Assembly: GCF_014201115.1 (NCBI RefSeq) | Contig: NZ_JACHDO010000001.1 | Location: forward strand, 1,302,001-1,366,000 | Source: Nocardiopsis metallicus | GTDB lineage: Bacteria > Actinomycetota > Actinomycetes > Streptosporangiales > Streptosporangiaceae | DNA: 64,000 nt | Reading direction: 5' to 3' | In this document: piece by piece, positions 16,795 to 25,678 of the stretch | Layout of the letters: the number at the start of each line of letters is the position of its first letter | Position numbering within the stretch: the first letter of the stretch is position 1 | The notes under the pieces: generated by a model | The model's database searches: none | Seen by the model: the letters and a program-made list of their open reading frames with translations, nothing else | Told to the model about the DNA's origin: nothing | Position numbers and translations under genes: made by a program

Positions 16795-19005
16795 TCAGCC
16801 CGGCACACCGCAGCGGGGCTCCGCGCAGCGCACGACGTCGTGGTCGAACACCAGAGTCGGCCGGTCCTCCTCGTCCAGGAGGACCCTGGTGATGCGGACG
16901 TCCTTGAACCGATAGGGCTGTGTGACGTCCTCGCGGTGGAAGACCACGGAGCTCTCCCACGTCGAACAGGCGGTATCCGCGCAGGCCGCGTAGGTGAGGC
17001 TGTCCGGGTCCGGGCCGGTGAAGGCGAGTTGGGGGCGGCCCAGGGAGTCCACCGTCAGCCCCGGGGCGTTCTCCTGCCCGGCCCTAGCGAACTCACGGAT
17101 GTTCCAGTCGGCGCAGCCCGGGTCCTGGCAGTCGAGCAGGTGTACCGCGTTCCGGTCGGCGCGATGGGCGATGACGGGGACGCCGCCCGGGCGCATCGCG
17201 ACCCGCGCGCCGGGAAGATCGGGCAGCTCGCGTGCGGCCGGTTCGGCGCATTCGAGGTCCGAGCAGGTCACCAGGCTGGTGGTGCCCGACTTCAGGTCCC
17301 GGAACAGGACCGAGTACGCACCGTCGCCCCCGGCCGCCAGCTCCAGCTTGTAGTGGTACGGGGAGACGTTCTGGTCGGGCATGGGCAGGTCCGGCAGGCG
17401 GACGCTTTCGGGCGCCGAACAGTCCGGGTCCGCGCAGTGGTAGGCCAGGAGCCCCATCGGTTCCTCCGGCGGGGCCATGGAGGACTCCCGCAAGGGGGTG
17501 TCCACGGCCGCGACCAGAAGGCCGTCGCCCATGGGCGCCACGGCGGACACCAGCCCCCAACGGTCGGAGGGGCCCGGGTCCGCGGAGTTGTGGGAGAACG
17601 TGTCGATCACGGTCGTCTCCGCACCGTCCGCACAGGTGTCCCGGCACACGCGCAGCTCGAGTTCGCTGTGGGCCCGTTCGTCCTCGCTCCGCCAGCGCCA
17701 CTGGGTGGCGGCGTAGCCGCCCGTCACCGCTGTCTGCGCGTCGGGCAGGTCAGACCTGGACCAGCCGCGCACGTTGTTGCCGTCGCTGGTCGTGCAGTCG
17801 GGGTCGCACAGGAGAGTCTGCGGATGGGCGGCCTGTACCATTTCCACCCGTACGGCGCCTCCCTCGTGTTCCACCGACATTCGCGACAGCTGTCCCTCCG
17901 TGTCAGGCAGGGACGGCACCGTGGACCCGGGAACGCTGTGTGGATTGGACCACTGCACTCCTGCGCCCGCGAGCGGGGGCAGGGCCAGGGCGGCGACCAG
18001 GAGGGCGGCCGCTCCCGGGCGGCGCGAAGGTTTCCGGGCCTCCTTCCCCGGCAGCCGTTCCAGTACGCGGTCCGAGTTCAGGACCGAGGGCGAACCGCCC
18101 CCGGCGAACAGCGCCGGGGCACAGACCAGGAGCGCCGCCAACGGAGCCCTGAGGAACTCGAGCAGGCCCTGGGCCGCGAAACCGACCGCGAGGGCGGGAC
18201 CGGTCGCCTCCACCGGGCCCGAGAACAGGCGACCCGCGACAACCGGCGCCACCACGAGAGCGGCCGCCAGCAGGATGCACAGGACGTTGCGGGCCCCGAC
18301 GGTCCCGACCTGCCTTCCAGGCCAGGGCGATCGCGTCGTCCAGCGGGCGGTCCTCCAACAGCGCGATCGGCCAGGCCGGGGCCACGGCGGCGAGTACGAG
18401 GAGGAGCAGGAACAGGAGCAGGGCCCCCGGGATCCACAGCAGGCCCTGGAGCGCAGACGTGCCCGACAGGAAGGACGCCACCGCCGACACCACCCCGAAC
18501 ACTGCCACGGCGACGGCGGCCGCGGTGACCAGAGTGATCAGAGCGCACCAGCCGATGAGTACCCAGGGCGGGTGAACAGGCGGCGCAGCGCGGCACGGAA
18601 CGGGATCGGGCGGTCGAGCAGGAGCCCCGCGGCCACCAGCGCGGTCAACCCGAGTGAGAACGCGCCGCCGAGCACGGACACCAGTGCCGTCGTCCATTCC
18701 AGGAAAGCGGAGGGGGCGGCGTCCACCGCCGGGTGGGCCCTGCCGTTGACCATCCGGCAGCCCTCCACGTCGGTGATCGACGTGTACGCCGTCAGCGTCC
18801 AACCGGGGACGAGGGGGAGCGCGGCCGCCGCCAACAGCACACGCGGATACCGGGCGAGGAGCGCCCAGGCCCGGCGCAACGGCCGGGGCGGCGGGGCCGC
18901 CGTAACCGTAGGGGCAGAGGCCGGAGAAGACGGGGATGACGGGGGAGTCGGGGGATCAGGCAGCACGATGACTGGGATGCCGTTCCCGGGCTGCGGGTTC
19001 GTCAT
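16795..19005 (-). pseudogene. Membrane protein with Cys-pair repeat ectodomain, broken by two frameshifts
   Basis: Read as one gene this is about 735 aa. N-terminal proline-rich cytosolic part, then several membrane helices, then a large extracytoplasmic domain from about 18000 leftward. It starts at ATG 19005 in frame 0. Near 18567 the reading must shift (RRLFTRP is followed out of frame by WVLIGWCALITL), and near 18315 it shifts back (ALAWK, then RQVGTVGARNVLCILL). The first is explained by one missing base in a C run, the second by one extra base in GG; together they restore the original frame. The ectodomain has seven spaced CX3-4C pairs (CDPDC, CRDTC, CADPDC, CSDLEC, CQDPGC, CADTAC, CAEPRC). 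Function unknown. Confidence 0.65.
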
Positions 19006-19056
19006 GCAAGGGGGCGGCTTCGGTCGGCCACCCGGCCTACCACCGGCACCGACAGG

Positions 19057-19977
19057 TCAGCCGGGGTCGATCAGCCCGTGTCTTCCCTGGTAGGCGGCGG
19101 TTGGTGGCGTGCTCCACCCCTCGACGAGCTTGGGGGAGGGGCGGTGGACCTCCACACCCAGGGGACGGCACACGTCGATCGGGTCCCGGGCCCGCGGCCC
19201 CCACAGCGGGACCGACAGGTCCCCGCCGGGGCAGGTCGAGAGCGCGCAGAGCAGGTCCTGCTCGGCGAAGAACTCGAAGAAGTCACCCGGCCGGGCGGGG
19301 GAGGCCTTCATGAAGTACTGGTCCTGCTCGTTGAGACCGGTGCACTGGAAGACGTTGAGGACGTCGTGCACGTCGAACTCGGTCAGCCCGAAGGGCAGCA
19401 CCGCGCGGGTCAGGTTCGAGTGGCAGTGCCGGTCGAAGTCCTCCCCGGTCAGCATCCGGTTCGCGTAGGGGTCGCACCTGGTACCGAGCAGGTCGTGCAC
19501 CCGGCCGCCGTCCTCGTCCGTCCCGTACCAGTCCAGGCTGTCGCCGGTGATCGTCACCAGGGGGCGCAGGTACGGCAGCGTCGACCACAGGCGGTCGTGC
19601 CTGCTCACGTGCGCGCCCTGTAGCTGCCGGGTCCGCGCGGCCCACAGGCGTTCGCGCGGGTTGTGCCGGTTCCAGATGTTGAGGTCCCCGACCTGTGGGC
19701 CCTCCGGCGTGGAGATTCGGCACAGATAACCGGCGGGGACCTCCCAGGCCCGACCGGACCGGATCGGCAGTACGAACCTCTCCACGAGCTCGCGGTCCTC
19801 GACGTGTTCGGCGAGCCGGTCGTAGAAGGCGGTGTCGGCACTGAGGGCGCTGCCCTCACCGGACTGGTAGGCGGCCTCGGGTGAACCCAACGGAACCCTC
19901 GTTTCCAGGCGGGCCCGTGATCCGGGTACGCCCCCAGACAGCAGATGCGCCCGGGAGCGTACCCCGGTGCCCTTCAC
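19057..19977 (-). CDS. DUF1989 (urea carboxylase-associated-like) protein
   Basis: A 306-aa protein with the DUF1989 pattern: RIST(P)EGPQVGDLNIWN, SRHDRLW, GTRCDPYANRML, CHSNL, and DVLNVFQCTGLNEQ. Conserved Cys and His residues suggest a metal site. Family members sit beside urea carboxylase or in amine metabolism, where they have been called urea carboxylase-associated or aminomethyltransferase-like. Here no such partner is adjacent. The GTG start at 19977 lacks a clear ribosome site, so the true start may be internal, after the low-complexity first 40 residues. Confidence 0.75.
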   Translation of the reverse strand: MKGTGVRSRAHLLSGGVPGSRARLETRVPLGSPEAAYQSGEGSALSADTAFYDRLAEHVEDRELVERFVLPIRSGRAWEVPAGYLCRISTPEGPQVGDLNIWNRHNPRERLWAARTRQLQGAHVSRHDRLWSTLPYLRPLVTITGDSLDWYGTDEDGGRVHDLLGTRCDPYANRMLTGEDFDRHCHSNLTRAVLPFGLTEFDVHDVLNVFQCTGLNEQDQYFMKASPARPGDFFEFFAEQDLLCALSTCPGGDLSVPLWGPRARDPIDVCRPLGVEVHRPSPKLVEGWSTPPTAAYQGRHGLIDPG

Positions 19978-19992
19978 GTAAAAGGGGGCCGG

Positions 19993-20583
19993 TCAGCGGC
20001 GGTCGACCAGGAGCCGTCCGTCAGCTGCGCTTTCGCCCGCCGGACCGCGGCCGTAGTTGGCCTCGACCCTCGAACGCTCGGAAGCGTTGGGTGCGGCGTT
20101 GGTGCAGTTCACGCCGCCGGTGGAGCCCGACATCAGCGAGGAGCACGGACCGGATTTGGTGTCGGGCAGGCCCAGGCTGTGACCGAGCTCGTGCGCGGCG
20201 ATGCGCACCGCGTCGTAGCCCTCGGCGGTGCCTTGGCGTCCCATCCAGACGGTCACCTGCCCGCCCGGGCGCACCGGCCCCAGATGGGCGCGCGGCCAGC
20301 CATCGTCGGTGATGATCCGGATCTCGGCGTGCTGCCCGCTGGCTGCGGGCTCCAGGCGGACGTTGCCGACGCTGGCGTTCCACACGTCCACGGCCGAGGA
20401 GACGGCGGAGCTGTACTCCGCGGCCCGGCTGGAGTCGTAGTACAGGATCGTCTGGTTCAGCTGCCGGGCCTGATTCGAGGGTGCCGCGCTCGTTGGCGCA
20501 GCGCTCACCGGGGCGGTGCCGACCAGCGTGAGTGTGAGCGCGCACAGCGCGACGAGTAGCGGTGTGGGGAAGCGTCTCAGCAT
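19993..20583 (-). CDS. Snapalysin-type secreted metalloprotease (M7)
   Basis: A 196-aa secreted zinc endopeptidase. The signal peptide is PLLVALCALTLTLVGTAPVSA. The short catalytic domain starts ILYYDSSRAAEYSSAV and carries HELGHSLGLPD (HExxHxxGxxD), whose two His and final Asp bind zinc; GPCSSLMSG follows as the Met-turn. Length and motifs match snapalysin (small neutral protease) of Streptomyces and relatives. This class often has a divergent LysR regulator; none is present here. It is a likely milk-protein-type scavenging protease outside the cell. Confidence 0.92.
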   Translation of the reverse strand: MLRRFPTPLLVALCALTLTLVGTAPVSAAPTSAAPSNQARQLNQTILYYDSSRAAEYSSAVSSAVDVWNASVGNVRLEPAASGQHAEIRIITDDGWPRAHLGPVRPGGQVTVWMGRQGTAEGYDAVRIAAHELGHSLGLPDTKSGPCSSLMSGSTGGVNCTNAAPNASERSRVEANYGRGPAGESAADGRLLVDRR

Positions 20584-20756
20584 GAGGGGGTCTCCCTGGG
20601 GGTGCGGGGCGCTGATGCTTTTGGTGACCCGGTGGGGTCACGCCGATTCTCATCGTGGTGACTTGCCGCCACAAGGAGGTCAAAGCGTCAAGTTTCCGGC
20701 ACTGCGTCCCAGGGCGGTCAGACTCCGGCCGGGCACGACCTGCTGGCTCCGGCGTC

Positions 20757-21206
20757 TCAGCGGTAGTCGACGGGGGAGGTGCCACCCTCCTGCTGTGCCA
20801 GGCTCTCCGCTCCGGACACGCGGTCGGTGTTCTGCGCGGCCACGGCCGTCCAGCCGGTGTCCGACCTGCTCACCACGAACGTGAAGACACCCCTGCGTAG
20901 GCCCGAGGGAGACCCGTCGGGCAGCACCTGTCCGCTGACCGACCAGCGGCAGTGCACCACGGCCGCCTCCGTGCCGAGCATGCGGGAACGGACGCCTGAC
21001 ACACGCATGGTGGACCCGGGGAAGATGACACGCAGACCGTATTCGTGGGCATCGCGGATGCTCTTCCGGTCGTGCCACCACAGCCCCACCACGTTCACGA
21101 AATCCGCGTCCGGGGCGAACAGCTCCGCGATCCCGTCGGCGTCGCCGCGGTTCCAGGCCTGCGCGAAACGGTGCGGGACGCTCTCCGGGCCCTCGTCTTG
21201 TTCCAT
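20757..21206 (-). CDS. SnoaL-like/DUF4440 small protein
   Basis: A 149-aa NTF2-fold protein: FAQAWNRGDADGIAELFAPDADFVNVVGLWW and GRKSIRDAHE-like DRKSIRDAHEYGL, then a beta-rich C-terminal half. This pattern is the SgcJ/EcaC-like branch, annotated as oxidoreductases but often of unknown function. ATG 21206 has GAGAGGAAG in good position. It is divergent from the large phosphodiesterase gene. Confidence 0.82.
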   Translation of the reverse strand: MEQDEGPESVPHRFAQAWNRGDADGIAELFAPDADFVNVVGLWWHDRKSIRDAHEYGLRVIFPGSTMRVSGVRSRMLGTEAAVVHCRWSVSGQVLPDGSPSGLRRGVFTFVVSRSDTGWTAVAAQNTDRVSGAESLAQQEGGTSPVDYR

Positions 21207-21338
21207 GTCTTCCTCTCTGCGATCGCAAGGACGAAGCTCTCCAACGCCGCTGCCAGGGTGGCCCGTCGGTCTCCGGTACACGTGCTCGAACAGCCGGAGT
21301 CGACGGGAAGGCTTGGGACTGAACGGGATTCGACACTT

Positions 21339-21383
21339 GTTGACTTCCTACACAACGGTCCCACCGGATGGTAGGAAGTCAAC
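21339..21383. promoter_or_regulatory. 13-bp inverted repeat with inner hairpin
   Basis: GTTGACTTCCTAC (21339-21351) and GTAGGAAGTCAAC (21371-21383) are perfect arms around 19 bases, inside which CGGT-CCC-ACCG can pair. The element lies in the divergent spacer, 40 bases before the phosphodiester glycosidase start. It could be an operator or a 5'-leader structure. Confidence 0.6.
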
Positions 21384-21423
21384 GCACAGGGTTCCCCCGT
21401 CATCCCCCGCCCGGAGGCTTGCG

Positions 21424-24400
21424 ATGAACCGCCGATGGCCGACCCGTTCACGTACGAAGTCCGCGAGGGCCGCGGTGGCCGCGGGTTCCGCCCTGGTCCT
21501 CGTGCTCACCCTCGCTCCGGCCGCCGTCGCGAGTCCCCCGCACGAGGACCCGCGCGAACACACCGCGTTCAGCGAGACCGTCGAGATCCCACCGGCTGGC
21601 TCGGTCACGCGGGCCGACGCCCCCGAGTCCCGGTTGGAGACCTTCAACACCGAACGCCCGGTCGCCCCCGGCGTCACGCTCACCTCGTTCGACGCCTACG
21701 GGCCCGACGGGTACACCGGTACCCCCAGCTGGTTGCAGGCCGACCTGCTGACCACCGACCTCACCGGCGGGGTCAGCGTCGACTACCTCTTCCCCGGCCG
21801 GCTGACCGACCCGCAACCGTTGAGCGAGCAGGCGGACCGGACCGAAGCGGTCGCCGCGGTGAACGGCGACTTCTTCGACATCAACGCCTCCGGCGCACCG
21901 CAGGGAGTGGGCGTCCAGGACGGTGATCTGGTCCAGTCCCCGATCACCAACGACTACCGCGAGTCCGCCGCGATCTTCACCCCCGACGGCCTCGGCTCGA
22001 TCGGGGAGGTGTTCTTCGAGGGCACCGTCGAGCTGCCGAACGGTCGGACACCGTCGCTGGACGCGATCAACAAACCCGCGCTGGGCGCCGGTGAGATCGC
22101 GGCCTTCACCCCGCTGTGGGGGGAGTACTGCCGCTGCCGGGCGGTCGAGGGCGCGGAGGAGACGCTGGAGGTCGTGGTCACCGACGGCGTCGTCACCGAG
22201 ATCGTGACCGAACCGCGCGAAGGCGGGATCGCCGAGGACGCCTTCGTCCTGGTCGGCCGCGAGGACGGTGCCCAAGCACTGTCCGACCTGGCCGAGGGCG
22301 ACGCGGTCAGCATCGACTACGACGTGCGGGACGGCGCGGACCAGGAGATCCACGCCGCGCTCAACGGCCGCCAGATGCTCGTCGTCGACGGCGAGGTCCA
22401 GCGCGCCAGCGAGGGCAACAACGTTCCGGGCGCCCCGCGCATGGCCCTCGGGTTCTCCGCGGACGGCTCCCAGATGTACCTGCTCAGCGTGGACGGACGC
22501 CAGCCCTCCTTCGCCGAGGGCGTGGGCCTGGACGAGCTGGGCGAGATGATGGCCCAGGCGGGCGCGCACACCGCGGTCAACCTCGACGGCGGCGGATCGG
22601 CCACCATGGTGGCGCGCACCCCCGGAGCGGAGCAGGTGCGACTGGAGAACCGGCCCTCGGACGGCGAGGAACGCCCGGTCCCCAACGGGCTCGCCCTGTT
22701 CGCCCCCGAAGGCAGCGGTGAGCTCGACGGTTTCTGGGTCCGGACCCGGATCGAACCCGAACGCGCCAACGGCTCCGGCTACGTCGCTCCCAGCCGGCCC
22801 GACCGGGTCTTCCCCGGTCTGACCCGCGCACTCACCGCGGCCGGTCACGACGAGACCTACGCCCCGGCCGAGGCGGACCCGCACTGGCGCTCCGACGACA
22901 GCCGCGTCGGCACCGTGGACCGCGAGGGCGTGTTCACCGCCCGTGCGACCGGCACCGCCACCGTCACCGCCACGCGGCGCAGCGCCACCGGCGACATCGA
23001 ACTGACCGTGCTGGGCGGGCTGGCCCGGATCGAGACCACACCCGAGCGGGTGGGGCTCGCCGACGCCGATGCCGCCACCGCGGTCGAGGTGATCGGCTAC
23101 GACCCGCACGGGTTCGCCGCGCCGATCGAACCGGCCGACGTCGAGCTGACCATCGACGAGAGCGTCGCCAAGGCTTCGGTGAACGAGGACGGGCGGTTCG
23201 AGATCCGGGCCGCCACCGACAGCGGCGCCACGGTCGCCACCGCCCGGGTCGGCGAGGTGGAGACGAGCTTCGCGGTCACCGTCGGACTGGACGAGGTGGT
23301 CGTCGCCGACTTCGAGGACGCGGCCGACTGGACCTACTTCGGTGAGCGCGCCGAGGGAGGCGTCGCGCTCACCCAGGGCCGGGACGGCTCCGCGTTGGAG
23401 CTGACCTACGACTTCACCACCTCTACCCAGACCCGGACCGGCGGCATCGCGCCACCGGGAGCGTTGGAGATCCCCGGCCAGCCGCAGGAACTGCGCGCGT
23501 GGGTACACGCCGAGGGCAACGGCGAATGGGCCAGCCTGCAGGCATGGGACGGCGCCGGTCAGCTGCTGCCCGCGATGCGCGCCGGCTACCTCGACGAACC
23601 GGGCTGGCAGGAGCTGGTCTTCCGGGTACCCCCGGGCACGCACTACCCGCTGTCGCTGCGGCGGATCTACTTCGCCGAGACCGAACCGGGCGCCAGCTAC
23701 CACGGCGAGGTGATCGTGGACGAACTGACCGCGATGGTGCCGCCCCCGGTGGACCTGCCGCCCGCCGAACCGGTCGCCGACCCGGTCGTGGCGCCCGGCC
23801 GGGTGGTGGCCGACCAGGACTGGCGGTTCGCCGTCCTGGCCGACGCGCAGTTCGTCGCCCGGGACCCCGAGAGTGAGATCATCGCCTACACCCGGCGCGC
23901 GCTCCGCGAGATCCGCGCCAGCGACGCCGAGTTCCTCATCATCAACGGCGACTTCGTCGACGAGGCCGCCCCCGAGGACTTCGCGCTGGCCCGGCGCATC
24001 CTCGACGAGGAACTGGAGGGCGAGCTGCCCTACTACTACGTGCCCGGAAACCACGAGGTGTCCGAGGGGACGCTGGACAACTTCCGGGACGCGTTCGGCG
24101 ACACCCGACAGGTGGTCGACCACCACGGCACCAGGTTCATCCTGCTGGACACGGCCCGGTTCTCCTACCGGGCCAGCGACTGGTCACAGCTGCCGCTGCT
24201 GCGCCGGGAGCTCGACGACGCGGCCGAAGACCCCGCGGTGACGTCCGTGGTGGTCGCCCAGCACGTGCCCTTCCGCGACCCCCTGCCCTCCAAGGCGAGC
24301 GAACTGTCGGACCGCAAGGAGGCGGCCACCGTCGAGAACTGGCTGTCCGAGTTCCAGGCCCAGACCGGCAAGGGCGCCGCTTTCATAGGAGCGCACGTGG

Positions 24401-24867
24401 GTGTGTTCCACGCCGAACGGGTGGACGGCGTGCCCTACGTCATCAGCGGAAACGTCGGTAAGAACCCCTCCGCGGGCCCCGCGGACGGCGGCTTCACCGG
24501 CTGGTCGCTGTGGGGCGCCGACACCGGCGGAAACCCTGACCAGGACTGGCTGGTGACCGAGCTGCGCCCTCACGTGGACGGTCTGGAACTGGACGCCCCG
24601 ACCTCGATCGACGTCGGGGAAGAGGCCGAGGTCACCGCGACGGTGGACAACGACGGCACCGACGTCCCGGTCGCCTACCCGGTCAGCGCGGACTGGTCCG
24701 GCTCGGAGAACCTGCACGTCGGTCCGGTCGATGGCGCCGGCCCCGACCACGCGGCCGCCTTCGACCCGGCCACCGGGGAACTCACCGCGATCACGGAGGC
24801 CACCATCGCCCTCCGCGTGACGGTCAACGGCGTCACCGAAGAAGTCAGCATCAAACTGATCTCCTGA
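21424..24867 (+). CDS. Secreted phosphodiester glycosidase (NAGPA) - metallophosphatase fusion
   Basis: An 1147-aa exported protein. Signal peptide about 1-37 (AAVAAGSALVLVLTLAPAAVA). Residues about 60-440 are the NAGPA/phosphodiester-glycosidase domain, with VNGDFFDINASGAPQG and AVNLDGGGSATMV. Ig-like segments follow, including WRSDDSRVGTVDREGVFTARATG (Big2-like), then a carbohydrate-binding-like beta domain (about 620-770). A calcineurin-like phosphatase spans about 800-1060: INGDFVDE, VPGNHEVSEG, AQHVPF, GAHVGVFH. The expected first DxH reads DAQ, so one metal ligand differs. GGAGG precedes the ATG. It likely processes sugar-phosphodiester polymers or teichoic-acid-like material outside the cell. 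Confidence 0.87.
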   Translation: MNRRWPTRSRTKSARAAVAAGSALVLVLTLAPAAVASPPHEDPREHTAFSETVEIPPAGSVTRADAPESRLETFNTERPVAPGVTLTSFDAYGPDGYTGTPSWLQADLLTTDLTGGVSVDYLFPGRLTDPQPLSEQADRTEAVAAVNGDFFDINASGAPQGVGVQDGDLVQSPITNDYRESAAIFTPDGLGSIGEVFFEGTVELPNGRTPSLDAINKPALGAGEIAAFTPLWGEYCRCRAVEGAEETLEVVVTDGVVTEIVTEPREGGIAEDAFVLVGREDGAQALSDLAEGDAVSIDYDVRDGADQEIHAALNGRQMLVVDGEVQRASEGNNVPGAPRMALGFSADGSQMYLLSVDGRQPSFAEGVGLDELGEMMAQAGAHTAVNLDGGGSATMVARTPGAEQVRLENRPSDGEERPVPNGLALFAPEGSGELDGFWVRTRIEPERANGSGYVAPSRPDRVFPGLTRALTAAGHDETYAPAEADPHWRSDDSRVGTVDREGVFTARATGTATVTATRRSATGDIELTVLGGLARIETTPERVGLADADAATAVEVIGYDPHGFAAPIEPADVELTIDESVAKASVNEDGRFEIRAATDSGATVATARVGEVETSFAVTVGLDEVVVADFEDAADWTYFGERAEGGVALTQGRDGSALELTYDFTTSTQTRTGGIAPPGALEIPGQPQELRAWVHAEGNGEWASLQAWDGAGQLLPAMRAGYLDEPGWQELVFRVPPGTHYPLSLRRIYFAETEPGASYHGEVIVDELTAMVPPPVDLPPAEPVADPVVAPGRVVADQDWRFAVLADAQFVARDPESEIIAYTRRALREIRASDAEFLIINGDFVDEAAPEDFALARRILDEELEGELPYYYVPGNHEVSEGTLDNFRDAFGDTRQVVDHHGTRFILLDTARFSYRASDWSQLPLLRRELDDAAEDPAVTSVVVAQHVPFRDPLPSKASELSDRKEAATVENWLSEFQAQTGKGAAFIGAHVGVFHAERVDGVPYVISGNVGKNPSAGPADGGFTGWSLWGADTGGNPDQDWLVTELRPHVDGLELDAPTSIDVGEEAEVTATVDNDGTDVPVAYPVSADWSGSENLHVGPVDGAGPDHAAAFDPATGELTAITEATIALRVTVNGVTEEVSIKLIS

Positions 24868-24924
24868 CACCCTGATTCCCTGACCAGGACGTTCCGGGCC
24901 CCGCGGTGGCACCTTGGGCTCTGC

Positions 24925-24967
24925 CGGTGGCCGCGAAACCCTGATTCTGGGTAGGTCGCGGCCACCG
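24925..24967 (+). terminator. Terminator-like hairpin
   Basis: CGGTGGCCGCGA (24925-24936) pairs exactly with TCGCGGCCACCG (24956-24967) around 19 bases that hold a smaller ACCC/GGGT stem. It lies 58 bases after the phosphodiester glycosidase stop. Confidence 0.65.
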
Positions 24968-25068
24968 TGTCGTTTCCAGGCAAGAACTGGCCCGGATGGG
25001 GGAACGTTTCCCGGAGCTGATGGCCGAGATCGGTAGCGTCACCGAGGTGGCCCGCGGGCTCGGTGACA

Positions 25069-25098
25069 GCCGGGGGAACCTCATGAGGTTCCCCCGGC
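25069..25098. terminator. Perfect 30-bp palindrome
   Basis: Arms GCCGGGGGAACCT and AGGTTCCCCCGGC flank CATG; all 30 positions are self-complementary. As RNA this is a 13-bp stem with a tetraloop on either strand. It lies between the glycosidase terminator and the peptide-type operon. It may be a bidirectional terminator or a protein-binding palindrome. Confidence 0.6.
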
Positions 25099-25325
25099 AC
25101 GGTTCGGGGCGAGCGGGGCCCGGGCGGATACCACAGTGTGGGAATGACCGACAGGTGTGATCACTGTCCGTTTGTGGACGGTTGCAGTTTTTCTGGATCC
25201 CACCTGCGCAAGGAACCCTTTCATTGCTTTTAGTTGTCGATAATTGCTCAGGGTTACTTCTTTGCCCGTGTCTCGCGGGTTACGTTACTCCTCGTCCTGA
25301 AGGCAACACTCCAAGGAGTGCGACT
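25099..25325 (+). other. Leader/promoter region of the radical SAM operon
   Basis: No gene is supported here. From about 25180 the sequence is AT-richer than its surroundings, as expected for a promoter. GGGTTAC occurs at 25251-25257 and again at 25277-25283. AAGGAG at 25313-25318 is the ribosome site of the next gene. Confidence 0.45.
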
Positions 25326-25586
25326 ATGGCGGATTCCCCGCTTATCAACGACCTCAACGGCGACGACGAGCTCGACATCGATCTGATGGCGGCCGGTTGC
25401 CGTGTGCGCCCCACCTACGCGGACGAGACCACCGGAGCGGAGGAGCTCCTGGAGCTCTACGGCTTCAACGACGAGGAACTGTTGTCCGTCATCGGCGTCC
25501 TGGTCCGCGAGGGGACTGTTCAGCCGACCGACCTCTACGCGGCAGCGGAGCGCGTCGCGGCGGACAAGGCCGCGTCCTCCGACTGA
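25326..25586 (+). CDS. Small acidic protein, candidate precursor or accessory of the radical SAM operon
   Basis: An 86-aa protein; ATG 25326 has AAGGAG 7 bases upstream. The N-terminal part is strongly acidic (NDLNGDDELDIDL), then AAGCRVRPTYADETTG with the only Cys (residue 25), then two helices (EELLELYGFNDEELLSVIGVL; TDLYAAAERVAADKA). I do not recognise the family. It is first in an operon with peptidase, radical SAM enzyme and exporter, which is where a RiPP precursor normally sits. The absence of a Cys/Gly/aromatic-rich C-terminal core argues that it may instead be a carrier or regulatory partner. Function is inference. Confidence 0.7.
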   Translation: MADSPLINDLNGDDELDIDLMAAGCRVRPTYADETTGAEELLELYGFNDEELLSVIGVLVREGTVQPTDLYAAAERVAADKAASSD

Positions 25587-25678
25587 CAGTGACTGCCGGG
25601 AAGCCCCCAGTCCGGCAGCCCTTTCCTGCACGATCGGAGGGCTGCCGGACACAAGCCCGTGGAGGGTCCGCGCCAGCG

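Noticed and set aside
21448..24126. 892-codon open frame on the reverse strand
   Set aside because: Exact antisense of the phosphodiester glycosidase; composition is that of a mirrored GC-rich gene with no recognisable domain.
24985..25088. Short coding-like stretch (ERFPELMAEIGSVTEVARGLGDS)
   Set aside because: It looks a little like a helix-turn-helix remnant but is too short, with no start or ribosome site and ends in the palindrome; not enough to call.
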